The notes beneath the pieces are model-generated. The model was not told the origin of the DNA. It made no database searches and saw only the letters and a program-made list of their open reading frames with translations. A program made the position numbers and the translations under genes. DNA of 64,000 bases from Shouchella sp047238345 (GTDB taxonomy: Bacteria > Bacillota > Bacilli > Bacillales > Bacillaceae_D): assembly GCF_047238345.1 (NCBI RefSeq), contig NZ_JBDFMQ010000001.1:1054001-1118000 (forward strand). Direction: 5' to 3'. Shown here piece by piece: positions 8,554-17,827 of this stretch. How positions within the stretch are numbered: position 1 is the stretch's first letter; every line of letters begins with the position of its first letter.

Positions 8554-9110
8554 ATGCTTCTTGATAAGTTGGAACAATATCGAATTAGAGAACTTGTATT
8601 ATTGAACGGCGCTCTTTTTGTAATAATTTTTTCAGCCGGATGGCTCTTATCAACGAATCTTTATGTCGATGCCATTAACTTTAGCTTAGGTTTTGTCCTT
8701 ATTTTCTAGCTACTTTAGGATTTTTTGTGCAAAAGAAAAAGTGGTCGTTTTGGAAGTGGCATAAGGAGTTAATGGCTTACAAAGCGGAGAAAGAAGAACA
8801 TGAATGGCCGAGGGTTGTGCTGTTAATCTTTTTTCTTTTTATCGGGCTGATACTCATCGTCAAGCATACACCACCGTTTAATCAACCACCAATGGCTTTA
8901 ATGAGAAATGAGCTTCGTATGTATCTACTTTTTTTCTTTGCTCTTATCGTGTTTGGGAATATTGTGTACATCGTGACGGCTAGAAAAATGGATCGTGGTG
9001 AAGAAGGGGAGCCTATCGGCTTTAAGTTGAAAGGGAAAAGTTTGAAAGCCTTCTTAGTACTTGCCTTGTTTTGGGTCATCTTGTTCGTCGGACTGTTTCT
9101 TTTCGTATGA
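8554..9110 (+). pseudogene. Third tandem membrane-protein paralogue, frameshifted in a T-run
   Basis: An ATG at 8554 with the strong site GGAGGGT opens a frame that stops at TAG 8707-8709 after 51 codons. The continuation is in the -1 frame (F-L-A-T-L-G-F-F and onward) to a stop at 9108-9110 and ends with GFKLKGKSLKAF plus a C-terminal membrane helix, as in the two upstream paralogues. Adding one T to the TTTT run at 8702-8705 restores a single frame of about 185 codons. It is either a true frameshift mutation or a homopolymer sequencing error. A fragment could still start at GTG 8727, but there is no RBS there. Confidence 0.75.
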
Positions 9111-9114
9111 AGTA

Positions 9115-9146
9115 GAAAAAACGCCCAACCATTATTGGGCGTTTTC
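9115..9146. terminator. Bidirectional terminator shared with the end of alr
   Basis: AAAACGCCCA and TGGGCGTTTT form a 10-bp stem, with A-rich and T-rich flanks on both strands. The last codons and stop of the reverse-strand alr gene lie inside it. Confidence 0.9.
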
Positions 9147-10244
9147 TATATAATAACGAGGAATTCGTTTTGTTAAAGCACAAACGATTTCATAATTGAT
9201 CGTGTTTGTGATATCCGCCATATAATCGATTGGGAATTCTACAACGTCGCCACGTTGAACGCCTTCAATGTCGGTTACGTCAATCATTGTTTGATCCATA
9301 CATACGCGGCCGAGGATAGGAGCTTGTTTATCGGCATAAAACGCGTATCCTTTATTAGATAGGGCACGGGACAAGCCATCAGCATAGCCAATCGCGAGCG
9401 TCGCTACGTTTCGGTCCTGCTGAAGCATGTGCGTGCGACCGTAGCTAATGCTCTCGCCTTTTTTTACAGACCGAACAGATGCGACTGTAGCATATAAACG
9501 CATTGCTTGTTGAAGCGGGATCGGAAATTGAAGGGCAGTATCTGGTCTAAGACCATACAAACTAATCCCAACACGCACCATATCCATATGTTTATCTGGA
9601 TGATAAAGCGTACCAGCGCTATTGCAACAATGAGTAATCGGAATGGTAATTCCTGCTGATTGTAGCGCATCGATAGACGTGCGGAACCGTTGAAATTGCT
9701 CATCTGTGTACGTTGATTCTAAGTTGTCTGCTTCTGCAAAATGAGTAAATATCCCTTCTACTTCCACAAAAGGCTGTGCTTGAATGGCTTGGATCGTATC
9801 AATGAGTTCAGCTGTCGTTTGAATGCCAATTCGGCCCATTCCTGTGTCTATTTTGACATGAACCTTCACTTGCTTCTGAATGTCTGACGCAGTTTTTGCC
9901 AACGCTTGAACGAGCTGCTCGTCAAATAAAGTGATGGTAATGTCTTCAAGAATTGCTTGTTGAAACGCTTGAGGTGGCGTGTAACCAAGCACGAGTATGG
10001 GTGCTTTAATTCCAGCTTCGCGTAATTCAAATGCTTCATCAATGATGGCGACACCAAGATACGTTGCCCCGTTTTCAAGTGCCTTGTTTGCGACAGGAAC
10101 AGCACCGTGGCCGTAGCCATTTCCTTTCACAACGGCCATAAACTGACAATCTTCAGATAGTGTTTGCTTAAATGTTCGTGTGTTGTGCGCTATGGCTTCA
10201 AGATTGATTTCAGCGTAGGTGTCACGGTAGCTTGATGGTTTCAT
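9132..10244 (-). CDS. alr: Alanine racemase
   Basis: The 370-residue fold-type III PLP enzyme interconverts L- and D-alanine, supplying D-Ala for peptidoglycan. The PLP lysine is Lys40 in VVKGNGYGHG (the family usually has KANAYGHG), and the second catalytic tyrosine lies in SYGRTH. ATG 10244 follows AAAGGAAGA; eight further in-frame residues upstream lack an RBS. It sits next to ald on the same strand with a terminator between, so it is an independent unit in an alanine-metabolism neighbourhood. Confidence 0.96.
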   Translation of the reverse strand: MKPSSYRDTYAEINLEAIAHNTRTFKQTLSEDCQFMAVVKGNGYGHGAVPVANKALENGATYLGVAIIDEAFELREAGIKAPILVLGYTPPQAFQQAILEDITITLFDEQLVQALAKTASDIQKQVKVHVKIDTGMGRIGIQTTAELIDTIQAIQAQPFVEVEGIFTHFAEADNLESTYTDEQFQRFRTSIDALQSAGITIPITHCCNSAGTLYHPDKHMDMVRVGISLYGLRPDTALQFPIPLQQAMRLYATVASVRSVKKGESISYGRTHMLQQDRNVATLAIGYADGLSRALSNKGYAFYADKQAPILGRVCMDQTMIDVTDIEGVQRGDVVEFPIDYMADITNTINYEIVCALTKRIPRYYIENAQ

Positions 10245-10268
10245 TCTCGATCTTCCTTTCGTATACAA

Positions 10269-10301
10269 GAAAGCCCCTCATCATACGATGCAGGGGCTTT
10301 A
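10269..10301 (-). terminator. Terminator between ald and alr
   Basis: AAAGCCCCT and AGGGGCTTT form a 9-bp stem around a 12-base loop just after the ald stop (reverse strand); the T-tract is short. Confidence 0.75.
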
Positions 10302-10317
10302 GCGTGCTATAGAGGAT

Positions 10318-11451
10318 TTATGCTTTTACCGGAGTTTTTGCTAATGCATTTGCTACGGAAACAAGCTCATATCCAAGGTCACGTGCAACAGCACTATACG
10401 TCACATCACCGTTTGCAACGTTTAGTCCAAGAGCAAGAGCTGGGTTGTCTGCTAATGCTTGTTGGACTCCTTTGTTTGCGATTTGAAGCGCATAAGGAAT
10501 CGTTACGTTGGTAAGTCCAAGTGTTGATGTACGAGGCACAGCACCAGGCATGTTCGCTACAGCGTAATGAACTACACCATGCTTCGTGTATGTTGGGTTA
10601 TCATGAGTTGTAATCTTATCTACAGTTTCAATGATACCACCTTGGTCAATAGCAACGTCAACAACAACAGATCCTGGATTCATTGACATAATCATTTCTT
10701 CTGTTACAAGTTTAGGGGCTTTTGCTCCTGGAATTAAAACAGCACCAATCACAAGATCCGAATCTTTTACTGCTTCAGCAATATTTAAAGGATTGGACAT
10801 TAATGTTTGAATGTCATTTCCGAACTGGTCATCGATTTGACGAAGACGATCCGCACTTAAGTCGATCAACGTCACGTCAGCACCTAGACCAACCGCAATT
10901 TTCGCTGCGTTCGTTCCAACAACTCCGCCACCAATAACTGTTACTTTTCCGCGTTTTACGCCTGGTACGCCTGAAAGGAGAATGCCTTTTCCACCTTTTA
11001 ATTTCTCAAGGAATTGAGCACCAATCTGAGAAGCCATACGACCAGCAACTTCACTCATTGGTGTAAGAAGTGGAAGTGTGCGGTTTACTTCAACCGTTTC
11101 GTAAGCAATCGCAATCACGCCGCTATCAACTAATGCTTGAGCAAGTTCTGCTTCAGCTGCCAGGTGAAGGTATGTGAAGAGAATTAATCCTTCACGGAAG
11201 TAGCCATACTCGCTTGATAATGGCTCTTTTACTTTCATAATCATGTCTGATTGAGCCCACACGTCTTTGGCTTCTGGAATAATTGTCGCACCAGCAGCTG
11301 TGTAATCAACATCTTCAAAACTTGAGCCAATACCAGCATTTTGTTCTACAAGAATTTGGTGACCAGCTTCTGTTAACGCAACAACACCAGCTGGCGTGAT
11401 CGCTACACGATTTTCGTTATTTTTAATTTCTCTAGGGATACCAATAATCAT
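10318..11451 (-). CDS. ald: L-alanine dehydrogenase
   Basis: The 377-residue NAD-dependent enzyme deaminates L-alanine to pyruvate and ammonia, allowing alanine use and spore development in Bacillus. Substrate-binding Lys75 (MKVKEP) and catalytic His96 (TYLHLA) are present, and the Rossmann motif is VIGGGVVGTNAA near 170-185. The start MIIGIPREIK has GGAGGAATT upstream. It lies downstream of a PucR-type regulator on the same strand and opposite a sodium/alanine symporter, giving a coherent alanine catabolic cluster. Confidence 0.97.
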   Translation of the reverse strand: MIIGIPREIKNNENRVAITPAGVVALTEAGHQILVEQNAGIGSSFEDVDYTAAGATIIPEAKDVWAQSDMIMKVKEPLSSEYGYFREGLILFTYLHLAAEAELAQALVDSGVIAIAYETVEVNRTLPLLTPMSEVAGRMASQIGAQFLEKLKGGKGILLSGVPGVKRGKVTVIGGGVVGTNAAKIAVGLGADVTLIDLSADRLRQIDDQFGNDIQTLMSNPLNIAEAVKDSDLVIGAVLIPGAKAPKLVTEEMIMSMNPGSVVVDVAIDQGGIIETVDKITTHDNPTYTKHGVVHYAVANMPGAVPRTSTLGLTNVTIPYALQIANKGVQQALADNPALALGLNVANGDVTYSAVARDLGYELVSVANALAKTPVKA

Positions 11452-11575
11452 CTATAATTCCTCCAAACAGGGTAGTGTGAATGTGATACGTTTAGTATAA
11501 ATCCACAAATGGAGGAACGCATTGTTACAAAAAAACAAAATGGAAGCGGTTATTTGTGAAAATCAACAAACGGTC

Positions 11576-12811
11576 TTAGACGGACTTCCTAAAGAGCTTA
11601 ATGTCAAAATAAAGGCCAATTTTTTGGACAGGATCTTTAATGTCAATCATCGTAATTTCCTTAATTCGTTTTAAGCGGTAATTCAATGTATTAATATGAC
11701 AATGAAGCTTCTTTGCGGCTTCGGTTAGACGATCTTCATAGTCCAGCACTGTTTCCAATGTTTCCATTAAATTGGTTTGGTTATCTTTGTCATAAGCGGC
11801 TAGTTTTTCCAAAGCTGGGTTAGAAGTGAGCTTTTGTAGTTCGGGTGTTCGTTTTAATAAATCAATATAGCGAAAAGCACCAAGCTCATGGTAGAAGTGA
11901 ACGGTTTCCAATTCACGTGGAAACAACTTCTTCAGTCGAAGCACTGCATTCGCTTCATTATAGCTTTCACTTATAATAGGAAACGTTTCTTTTGGGTAGC
12001 CACAGCCAACCGCTTCAACCCTCGTTTCAAACCGTTCTTTAATCTGCTCACAAAAAGATTGAATAAATTGTTCAGTTTCCTCAATAAAAGTGGTACTATT
12101 TTTAGGTGCAACTAACGTAATCCAATGGTTTTCATCTAGTGTGTGAATAAGGATTTTCATCTTTTGTGTTGTTTTTGAAATGTATGTGAGTTGATTATAA
12201 AGTTCTTTAGACATTTGTTTAAAAGAAAAGACAAGGATGGCAACAGGTTGGCCTTTTTTTAGCCCGATGCGTACTAATTCTTTCTCAATCGAATCGTGAT
12301 TAACGACATCACCTGTAATCATTTGCCACAAGAATTCTTGTTCGTTGCGTTCTTTTTTCTTGTTTTGCAGATTTAGTTGTAAAAGCTGATTGCGCGCTTT
12401 TTGTGCTGCCAATTTCAAAAGATCTAAGTGTTCGGTTGTTAGCGTTCCGTTTACATCCACAACCCAAATGTAACCGAGAACTTCTTCATTTTTTCTTATG
12501 GAAATGGCAACTCGATTACGTAAGCCAATTTCATCAATCGTTGGGATGACTAGTGGCTCATCACTGTGGTTTAACTTTGGGATAACCCCATCTTTCCAAA
12601 ATCGGTTAATGACACGTTCTGGCACACGACGCCCAATAATGGTCGAAACACGTGCTTGGTCGGTTTCGTCATCATGAGAGCTGTAGGCAAGAAGGTGGTG
12701 ATTGGCGTCTTCAATCGTAACCGGGCACTTAAGATGTTCGCTAATCGTATCGGCAAAAGCTTCTAAAGAGTCGAATGACTGATTAAAAAGCTTGTATATT
12801 TCATTAGACAT
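11576..12811 (-). CDS. PucR-family regulator, probable activator of ald (AdeR-like)
   Basis: The 411-residue protein has an N-terminal sensory region (residues about 10-150, GAF-like), a central GGDEF-related domain and a C-terminal PucR/CdaR helix-turn-helix (AAKKLHCHINTLNYRLKRIKEI). In Bacillus subtilis the PucR-type protein AdeR activates ald, and the location here immediately upstream of ald and divergent from alsT suggests the same role. The start MSNEIYK follows AAGGAGCTC. A link to alanine is inference from context. Confidence 0.85.
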   Translation of the reverse strand: MSNEIYKLFNQSFDSLEAFADTISEHLKCPVTIEDANHHLLAYSSHDDETDQARVSTIIGRRVPERVINRFWKDGVIPKLNHSDEPLVIPTIDEIGLRNRVAISIRKNEEVLGYIWVVDVNGTLTTEHLDLLKLAAQKARNQLLQLNLQNKKKERNEQEFLWQMITGDVVNHDSIEKELVRIGLKKGQPVAILVFSFKQMSKELYNQLTYISKTTQKMKILIHTLDENHWITLVAPKNSTTFIEETEQFIQSFCEQIKERFETRVEAVGCGYPKETFPIISESYNEANAVLRLKKLFPRELETVHFYHELGAFRYIDLLKRTPELQKLTSNPALEKLAAYDKDNQTNLMETLETVLDYEDRLTEAAKKLHCHINTLNYRLKRIKEITMIDIKDPVQKIGLYFDIKLFRKSV

Positions 12812-12859
12812 AGCTAGAGCTCCTTATTTTTTAAGAAAAGTAATTGTATGAAAACACAA

Positions 12860-12873
12860 AGGAAACGTTTTCA
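12860..12873. promoter_or_regulatory. cre-like palindrome between adeR-like gene and alsT
   Basis: AGGAAACGTTTTCA has the central CG and right half of the CcpA consensus (TGWNANCGNTNWCA) with two mismatches in the left half. It lies in the divergent intergenic region, where it could impose catabolite repression on alanine uptake. Confidence 0.4.
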
Positions 12874-12973
12874 GATTGTATGGTTTCACAAATACAAGTA
12901 TGAACGTGCATGATAGAATAACTATCGACTACTAATACTATCATACAATAGTGTGTCCTGAGGAGTGAACAAC

Positions 12974-14371
12974 ATGAGTATAAAAGATATACTCGAGAGT
13001 ATCAGCGATATTTTATGGGGACCACCCAGTCTAATATTATTATTCGGTACAGGTTTATTTTTAACGATAGCCTTAAAGGGTTTACAATTCCGTCGTCTCG
13101 GTCATGCCTTTAAATTAGGTTTCGGCAAGGAAGACAAGTCAGACTCCACTGCTGAAGGCGATATCAGCCATTTTAAAACTTTAATGACAACGTTATCAGC
13201 TACAATTGGAATCGGTAACATTGCAGGTGTAGCGACAGCGGTCACCCTCGGTGGACCCGGTGCAATCTTTTGGATGTGGGTTGTGGGTCTATTAGGAATG
13301 GCAACAAAATATGCAGAGGCATTACTTGCAGTAAAATTTCGCGTCAAAAATGACCGCGGTGAATATTCAAGTGGACCAATGTATTATATTGAAAAAGGAT
13401 TAGGAAAGAAATTTAAGTTCTTAGCGATTGGGTTTGCTTTATTTGGAGCGATTGCCGCGTTAGGGATTGGAAATAGTGTACAATCAAACACCATTGCCGA
13501 CGTTGCATCAACTAGTTTTGGTGTTCCAGGTTGGGTAACAGGTGTTATTCTGGTCATACTTGTAAGTTTTATTATATTTGGAGGAATCCAACGCATTAGT
13601 TCCGTTGCAAGTTTCTTTGTGCCAATTATGGCGATCTTGTATATGGGCGGCGCGATTTTAATTTTAATTTTAAACTACAACTTAATTATTCCAGCATTCG
13701 AAATGATTTTCTATTATGCGTTTAATCCAGTCGCTGCTGTCGGTGGTTTTGTCGGAATCGTTGTTGCTGAAGCGATCCGTAATGGAGTGGCACGAGGGAT
13801 CTTCTCAAACGAAGCAGGTCTTGGAACGGCAGCGCTAATTGCCGGAAGTGCACGTGCGGATCACCCAGTTAAGCAAGCACTCGTTGCTATGACTGGTACG
13901 TTCATTGTCACAATCATTGTTTGTACAATGACAGGGCTCGTCTTACTTATTACAGGTTTCTGGGATCAAACAGGTGGATTGATTTCTGGTGTTGCCCATG
14001 ATGCATCGTTAGAAGGAGGAGCTTTAACAACCGCAGCATTTGGTTCGGTTCTTGGTGTTGTTGGTGAATATATCGTTTCTCTCTCAGTTATTTTCTTCGG
14101 TTTCTCAACTATTGTTGGTTGGTATGTATACGGTGAGAAATGTTTCGAATACCTTGTTGGTACTAAAGGGATCACATTCTATCGCTTAATTTATGTTTTC
14201 GCATGTTTTATCGGTACAGTTGCAAGTCTCGCGACGGTATGGGCTTTTGCCGACGTAGCCAATGCATTGATGATGATTCCGAACTTAATTGCGTTGCTGC
14301 TATTATGGAAAGTTGTTGTAGCAGAAACAAACGATTATTTTGAGAACTTCTATCAAAAAGGAAAATATTAA
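12974..14371 (+). CDS. alsT: Sodium:alanine symporter, AGCS family
   Basis: The 465-residue, roughly 11-helix transporter imports alanine (or glycine/glutamine) with Na+ or H+. AGCS features are clear: GNIAGVATAVTLGGPGAIFW in the first third, then KYAEALLAVKFR, GGIQRISSVASF and RNGVARGIFSNEAGLGTAAL. The ATG at 12974 has AGGAGTGA upstream; the GTG at 12965 overlaps this site. The symbol follows B. subtilis alsT for the family; substrate alanine is favoured by the neighbouring ald and alr. A strong terminator follows. Confidence 0.9.
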   Translation: MSIKDILESISDILWGPPSLILLFGTGLFLTIALKGLQFRRLGHAFKLGFGKEDKSDSTAEGDISHFKTLMTTLSATIGIGNIAGVATAVTLGGPGAIFWMWVVGLLGMATKYAEALLAVKFRVKNDRGEYSSGPMYYIEKGLGKKFKFLAIGFALFGAIAALGIGNSVQSNTIADVASTSFGVPGWVTGVILVILVSFIIFGGIQRISSVASFFVPIMAILYMGGAILILILNYNLIIPAFEMIFYYAFNPVAAVGGFVGIVVAEAIRNGVARGIFSNEAGLGTAALIAGSARADHPVKQALVAMTGTFIVTIIVCTMTGLVLLITGFWDQTGGLISGVAHDASLEGGALTTAAFGSVLGVVGEYIVSLSVIFFGFSTIVGWYVYGEKCFEYLVGTKGITFYRLIYVFACFIGTVASLATVWAFADVANALMMIPNLIALLLLWKVVVAETNDYFENFYQKGKY

Positions 14372-14378
14372 TTCAACT

Positions 14379-14413
14379 AGAGGTGCTGTACACGTGTACA
14401 GGCCTCTTTTTTT
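14379..14413 (+). terminator. Terminator of alsT
   Basis: AGAGG and CCTCT flank the perfect palindrome CTGTACACGTGTACAG, followed by TTTTTTT. Confidence 0.88.
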
Positions 14414-14493
14414 GCGGAAGACGCGCTTTTTTATCGAACGCCTCCGTGATACAATGGATGGATGACATTTGCGAATAAAGGACGTATCTAAAG

Positions 14494-15867
14494 ATGAAAC
14501 AACAAGCACCTGTGCAAAAAAATGAAACCCTTACTGTTACGATTGAAGATTTAACTCACGATGGTTCAGGCGTTGCCAAAGTTGATGGCTATGCCTTATT
14601 TATCCCTCAAGCCCTTCCAGGTGAAAAGGCCGAAGTAAAAGTCGTAAAAACGAAAAAAGGTTACGGATTTGGACGTTTAATGAATCTTGTTGAAGAGAGT
14701 CCACATCGTGTGGAGCCACCATGCCCGATTTTTCATCAATGTGGGGGGTGCCAAATTCAACATATGGATTATGACGCACAACTGCATATGAAGCAAAAAC
14801 AAGTGAAAGATGTAATGGAGCGAATCGGAAAGTTACCAGGTGTTCCTGTTCATCCGGTTGTTGGGATGGACGAACCATGGCGCTATCGGAACAAGTCGCA
14901 AGTACCAGTCGCCTTTCAGCGTGGTGAGCTCGTGGCAGGTTTTTATGCAAAACGAAGCCATCACATCGTCGATATGGATGAATGCATCATCCAGCACAAA
15001 GAGAATGACCATGTTGTACAAACTGTTAAACGATTAGCGAAAGAGCTACGAATCCCAGCTTACGATGAAGAAAAACATAACGGCGTTCTCCGACATATTG
15101 TCGCTCGTTACGGAAAAACCACAGGTCAAGTAATGGTTGTCCTAGTCACAAAAGGGAAAAAACTCCCGGGGAAAGAAGCGCTCATTGCAGGTATTCAAGA
15201 AGCAATCCCTGGGATTGTCTCAATTGTCCATAACATCAACAATGAACGAACAAATGTGATTTTTGGAAAGCAAACAGATGTCTTGTGGGGAGAAACGTAT
15301 TTATACGATGAGATTAACGGCATTCGATTTGCGATTTCAGCGCGATCCTTTTATCAAGTAAACCCTGACCAGACCAATCGTCTTTATCAAAAAGCGCTAG
15401 ATTATGCGGAGCTAACGGGGGATGAGACCGTTATTGATGCGTACTGTGGAATTGGGACCATTTCGCTTTTTCTGGCGCAAAAAGCGAAGCATGTATACGG
15501 TGTTGAAATTGTTCCAGAAGCGATTACTGACGCAAAGCGAAATGCGAAACTGAATCACATTGACAACGCAACCTTTGCCGTTGGAGAAGCAGAAAAAGTC
15601 ATTCCATGGTGGCACGCACAGGGAATTTCGGCTGACGTCATTGTCGTCGACCCACCAAGAAAAGGGTGCGATGAAGCACTTCTGAAGACGATGCTGCAAA
15701 TGAAGCCAAAACGAATCGTGTATGTGTCGTGTAACCCGGCCACCCTTGCTCGAGACTTGCGTGTCTTAGAGGATGGCGGTTACCGCACAAAAGAAGTAAC
15801 GCCTGTAGATATGTTCCCACAAACAAATCATGTGGAATGTGTAGCGGTTTTAGAAGTAAATGACTAA
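14494..15867 (+). CDS. rlmCD: 23S rRNA (uracil-5-)-methyltransferase, TrmA/RlmCD family
   Basis: The 457-residue SAM-dependent enzyme makes m5U in 23S rRNA. Its layout is a TRAM domain (about 8-68), an iron-sulfur cluster motif Cys77-x5-Cys83-x2-Cys86 plus a later cysteine in DMDECII, and a Rossmann methyltransferase core with DAYCGIGTISLFLA, VDPPRKGC and the catalytic VSCNPATLARDL. In Bacilli this YefA-type protein modifies both U747 and U1939, hence RlmCD; which uridines are modified cannot be read from the sequence. The start has little RBS (GGACGT). Confidence 0.9.
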   Translation: MKQQAPVQKNETLTVTIEDLTHDGSGVAKVDGYALFIPQALPGEKAEVKVVKTKKGYGFGRLMNLVEESPHRVEPPCPIFHQCGGCQIQHMDYDAQLHMKQKQVKDVMERIGKLPGVPVHPVVGMDEPWRYRNKSQVPVAFQRGELVAGFYAKRSHHIVDMDECIIQHKENDHVVQTVKRLAKELRIPAYDEEKHNGVLRHIVARYGKTTGQVMVVLVTKGKKLPGKEALIAGIQEAIPGIVSIVHNINNERTNVIFGKQTDVLWGETYLYDEINGIRFAISARSFYQVNPDQTNRLYQKALDYAELTGDETVIDAYCGIGTISLFLAQKAKHVYGVEIVPEAITDAKRNAKLNHIDNATFAVGEAEKVIPWWHAQGISADVIVVDPPRKGCDEALLKTMLQMKPKRIVYVSCNPATLARDLRVLEDGGYRTKEVTPVDMFPQTNHVECVAVLEVND

Positions 15868-15881
15868 GTTAATAAGTGGTT

Positions 15882-15924
15882 ACACTGCTCAAATCTTTTG
15901 ATAGATTGAGCAGTGTTTTTTTGT
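15882..15924 (+). terminator. Terminator of rlmCD
   Basis: ACACTGCTCAA-TCT and AGA-TTGAGCAGTGT form a long stem followed by TTTTTTT. Confidence 0.92.
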
Positions 15925-15944
15925 TGTATGGCTGTATGAACTGT

Positions 15945-16244
15945 TCATAGACTAAATAGTGACTGTATCCAGTCAGTAAAAGGACCATCCATTAATATTG
16001 GTCGATAAATGTGATTAAATATCGCTACTGCGAAAATTACAAATAAACTCGTGGGTAAGATAATGTATTTTTCTGTATTGGTCATTTTGCGTTTCTTAGG
16101 ACCATTATTTTTAATTGAACCTTTATCTTTATTCACTAATCTTCTTGTATGTATAGATACTAATGTAACAAGTATAATAGCTACAATTATGGTGAGCAGA
16201 GGATAGTCGAATAAATTAATTATTAGCGCACCCTTCCTTATCAT
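15945..16244 (-). CDS. Small two-helix membrane protein, unknown
   Basis: The 99-residue protein has a hydrophobic helix near residues 10-32, a Lys/Arg-rich linker (RRLVNKDKG ... GPKKRKM) and a second helix near 62-82. The only in-frame ATG (16244) has no RBS of its own. An excellent site AAGGAAGGG lies inside the first codons and points to an in-frame ATA/ATT near residue 8-9, so the true start may be a rare codon. AT-rich, no recognised family. Confidence 0.5.
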   Translation of the reverse strand: MIRKGALIINLFDYPLLTIIVAIILVTLVSIHTRRLVNKDKGSIKNNGPKKRKMTNTEKYIILPTSLFVIFAVAIFNHIYRPILMDGPFTDWIQSLFSL

Positions 16245-16337
16245 TAGAAAGTAAAGCGGCTTTGCATGTCATCTGACGAGCGGGCGAACAAAGCTAAAAA
16301 AGAAGACACCCTTATGAGGAGGTTCTCTATTTGTGCG

Positions 16338-16865
16338 TTACTGAATCACGCGAAAAAAATATATTAATACAATCAATGCAATTACCACTACTTTTTTTAA
16401 TAGGCTTGGTTTTTTTGAAGAGTGGATGAGCATAAGAATAATTACTACATTAAATAAAGCTAAAATCATAAAAAGTGTCGGCAGATTTGAATAAATTGCT
16501 CCAAAACCTAATACCGGAAGTAGTGAAAATAAAAAAAATAATGATATCTCTACTTGTTTATAAAGTGTATTTGCCCATTCTTTAGCTAGAGCTAATGTAT
16601 TTTCTTCGTTTGCTAAAAGCTGTTCGTATTTCATCCCAATCTGGGCTAATTCTCGTTGCTTTTTAGTTTTGAGATGGTGTCCTGCTAATTGACGATTGAC
16701 TGTTATTGTTTTTAGATCATTCATTGCTTCCTCGAGACTACGTAAAGACTTTAATTGCTTCTCATTATTATTTGTCTGTTGATAATGATAGTAAAAATTA
16801 ATGCTAGCCATAATTGAAATTCGATTTAAGACTAGAGCTAACGCTAATGCGTATTTTTGTAACAA
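16338..16865 (-). CDS. Membrane protein with coiled-coil segment, unknown
   Basis: The reading frame of 175 residues has a polar, probably coiled-coil central part (about 30-95, rich in Lys, Glu and Leu) and three hydrophobic C-terminal helices (about 108-128, 130-148, 155-172). TTG at 16865 lacks a clear RBS and the first ATG within the frame (near 16811) also lacks one, so the 5' end may be lost. It lies in the most AT-rich part of the window, among genes with no recognised relatives, which may indicate horizontal acquisition. Confidence 0.5.
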   Translation of the reverse strand: MLQKYALALALVLNRISIMASINFYYHYQQTNNNEKQLKSLRSLEEAMNDLKTITVNRQLAGHHLKTKKQRELAQIGMKYEQLLANEENTLALAKEWANTLYKQVEISLFFLFSLLPVLGFGAIYSNLPTLFMILALFNVVIILMLIHSSKKPSLLKKVVVIALIVLIYFFRVIQ

Positions 16866-17340
16866 GATATTTTACGCTCTCTTTCGCTTAGTAATAGATG
16901 ATTTAATTTTAACACGATGAAAAATAAGTAGCTTTAACTTTTTATTAACTAAATTAGGGAGAGGGATGTATGTAGATGAGAAGCGAGATATAAAGCTGGA
17001 TATGATTAAAAGTAGAAGGAATTGTGAGAGTTGAAAAAGGGGTACAACTAATCTATTGAGGATTAAAAAAGCCTATTAAAAAAAGATGAAAGAGCGTGGT
17101 AACCCTGATTAACACATTGTTAGGCGCTTTGTTGAAAAGAAGAGCTCTTAACCAAATATAAGCATTGTTATAAAAAAATCGTAAACGAAAATTTAAGCAG
17201 GTTGCTGAAATAGTTAGGTTTTTAAGACCGTCTATTTGTATAATATTTCATAATGGACGATTTGAATTAAGCTTATTCCGTTTTATCTATATTAATCGAC
17301 AAATTTCGCAGGACTTTTTTTAAAGTTTAGTGTATAAGTT
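16866..17340. other. AT-rich stretch without an identifiable gene
   Basis: About 475 bases hold only short, frequently stopped frames on both strands, the longest plausible being a 22-codon frame starting near 16971. The right end must contain the promoter of the 17371 gene. I see no tRNA, riboswitch or repeat. It could be decayed coding sequence, but I cannot identify the parent. Confidence 0.5.
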
Positions 17341-17370
17341 AAAGTAAATAAATAACAGGGGGATATTTGT

Positions 17371-17742
17371 ATGGAAGAAACAATTATAGTCGAATTTGAA
17401 ACGCATTTGTTTGGAATCAAAGGGAATCAAAAGGGCGTTCTTAAAATTCCTAAGGAGTATTACACACTTACGAATGAACGTTTAAAAGTATCTAAGCAAG
17501 GTATGATGACGTCTACAAAAACAGATATTGATCTTTATAAAATTAAGGATATTAACGTTATTCAGAAGTTTAAAGATAAAGCAATGAATCTTGGGGATAT
17601 TGAGATCATTAGTTCTGATTCTAGTCACCCGAAGTTGATGCTGAAAAAGATAAAAGATCCTCACACGGTCAGGGAACAAATAAGAACAGCATCACGAGAA
17701 TCGCGTAAAGAGGAAGGCGTGTCATATAGACAGGACGTTTAA
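17371..17742 (+). CDS. Small PH-like domain protein (bPH_2 type)
   Basis: The 123-residue soluble protein has the pattern of a bacterial pleckstrin-homology domain of the YdbT/DUF304 type: alternating beta strands, then YKIKDINVIQKF, a GDIEIISSDSS strand and the closing IKDPHTVREQIRTAS helix. Such domains bind lipids or proteins, often at the membrane. ATG 17371 follows AGGGGGA. A terminator follows, so it is monocistronic. Exact role unknown. Confidence 0.7.
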   Translation: MEETIIVEFETHLFGIKGNQKGVLKIPKEYYTLTNERLKVSKQGMMTSTKTDIDLYKIKDINVIQKFKDKAMNLGDIEIISSDSSHPKLMLKKIKDPHTVREQIRTASRESRKEEGVSYRQDV

Positions 17743-17749
17743 TACATAT

Positions 17750-17790
17750 GAGGGGGGGTTGCTCTATAAATGGGTAAACCTCTTTTTTTA
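17750..17790 (+). terminator. Terminator after the PH-domain gene
   Basis: GAGG/GGTT and AACC/TC can pair around a 20-base loop and are followed by TTTTTTT. Confidence 0.65.
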
Positions 17791-17827
17791 TTCCAAGAAT
17801 GCATAGAACCGTGTTTATAATCAAAAC

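Noticed and set aside
8690..8730. Programmed -1 frameshifting joining the two pieces of the third paralogue
   Set aside because: The T-ATT-TTC context does not make a standard X-XXY-YYZ slippery heptamer and I saw no downstream pseudoknot; the intact paralogues are single frames.
16971..17040. 22-codon frame with AGAGGG in the gene-free stretch
   Set aside because: Too short, low complexity, no paralogue or terminator to support it.
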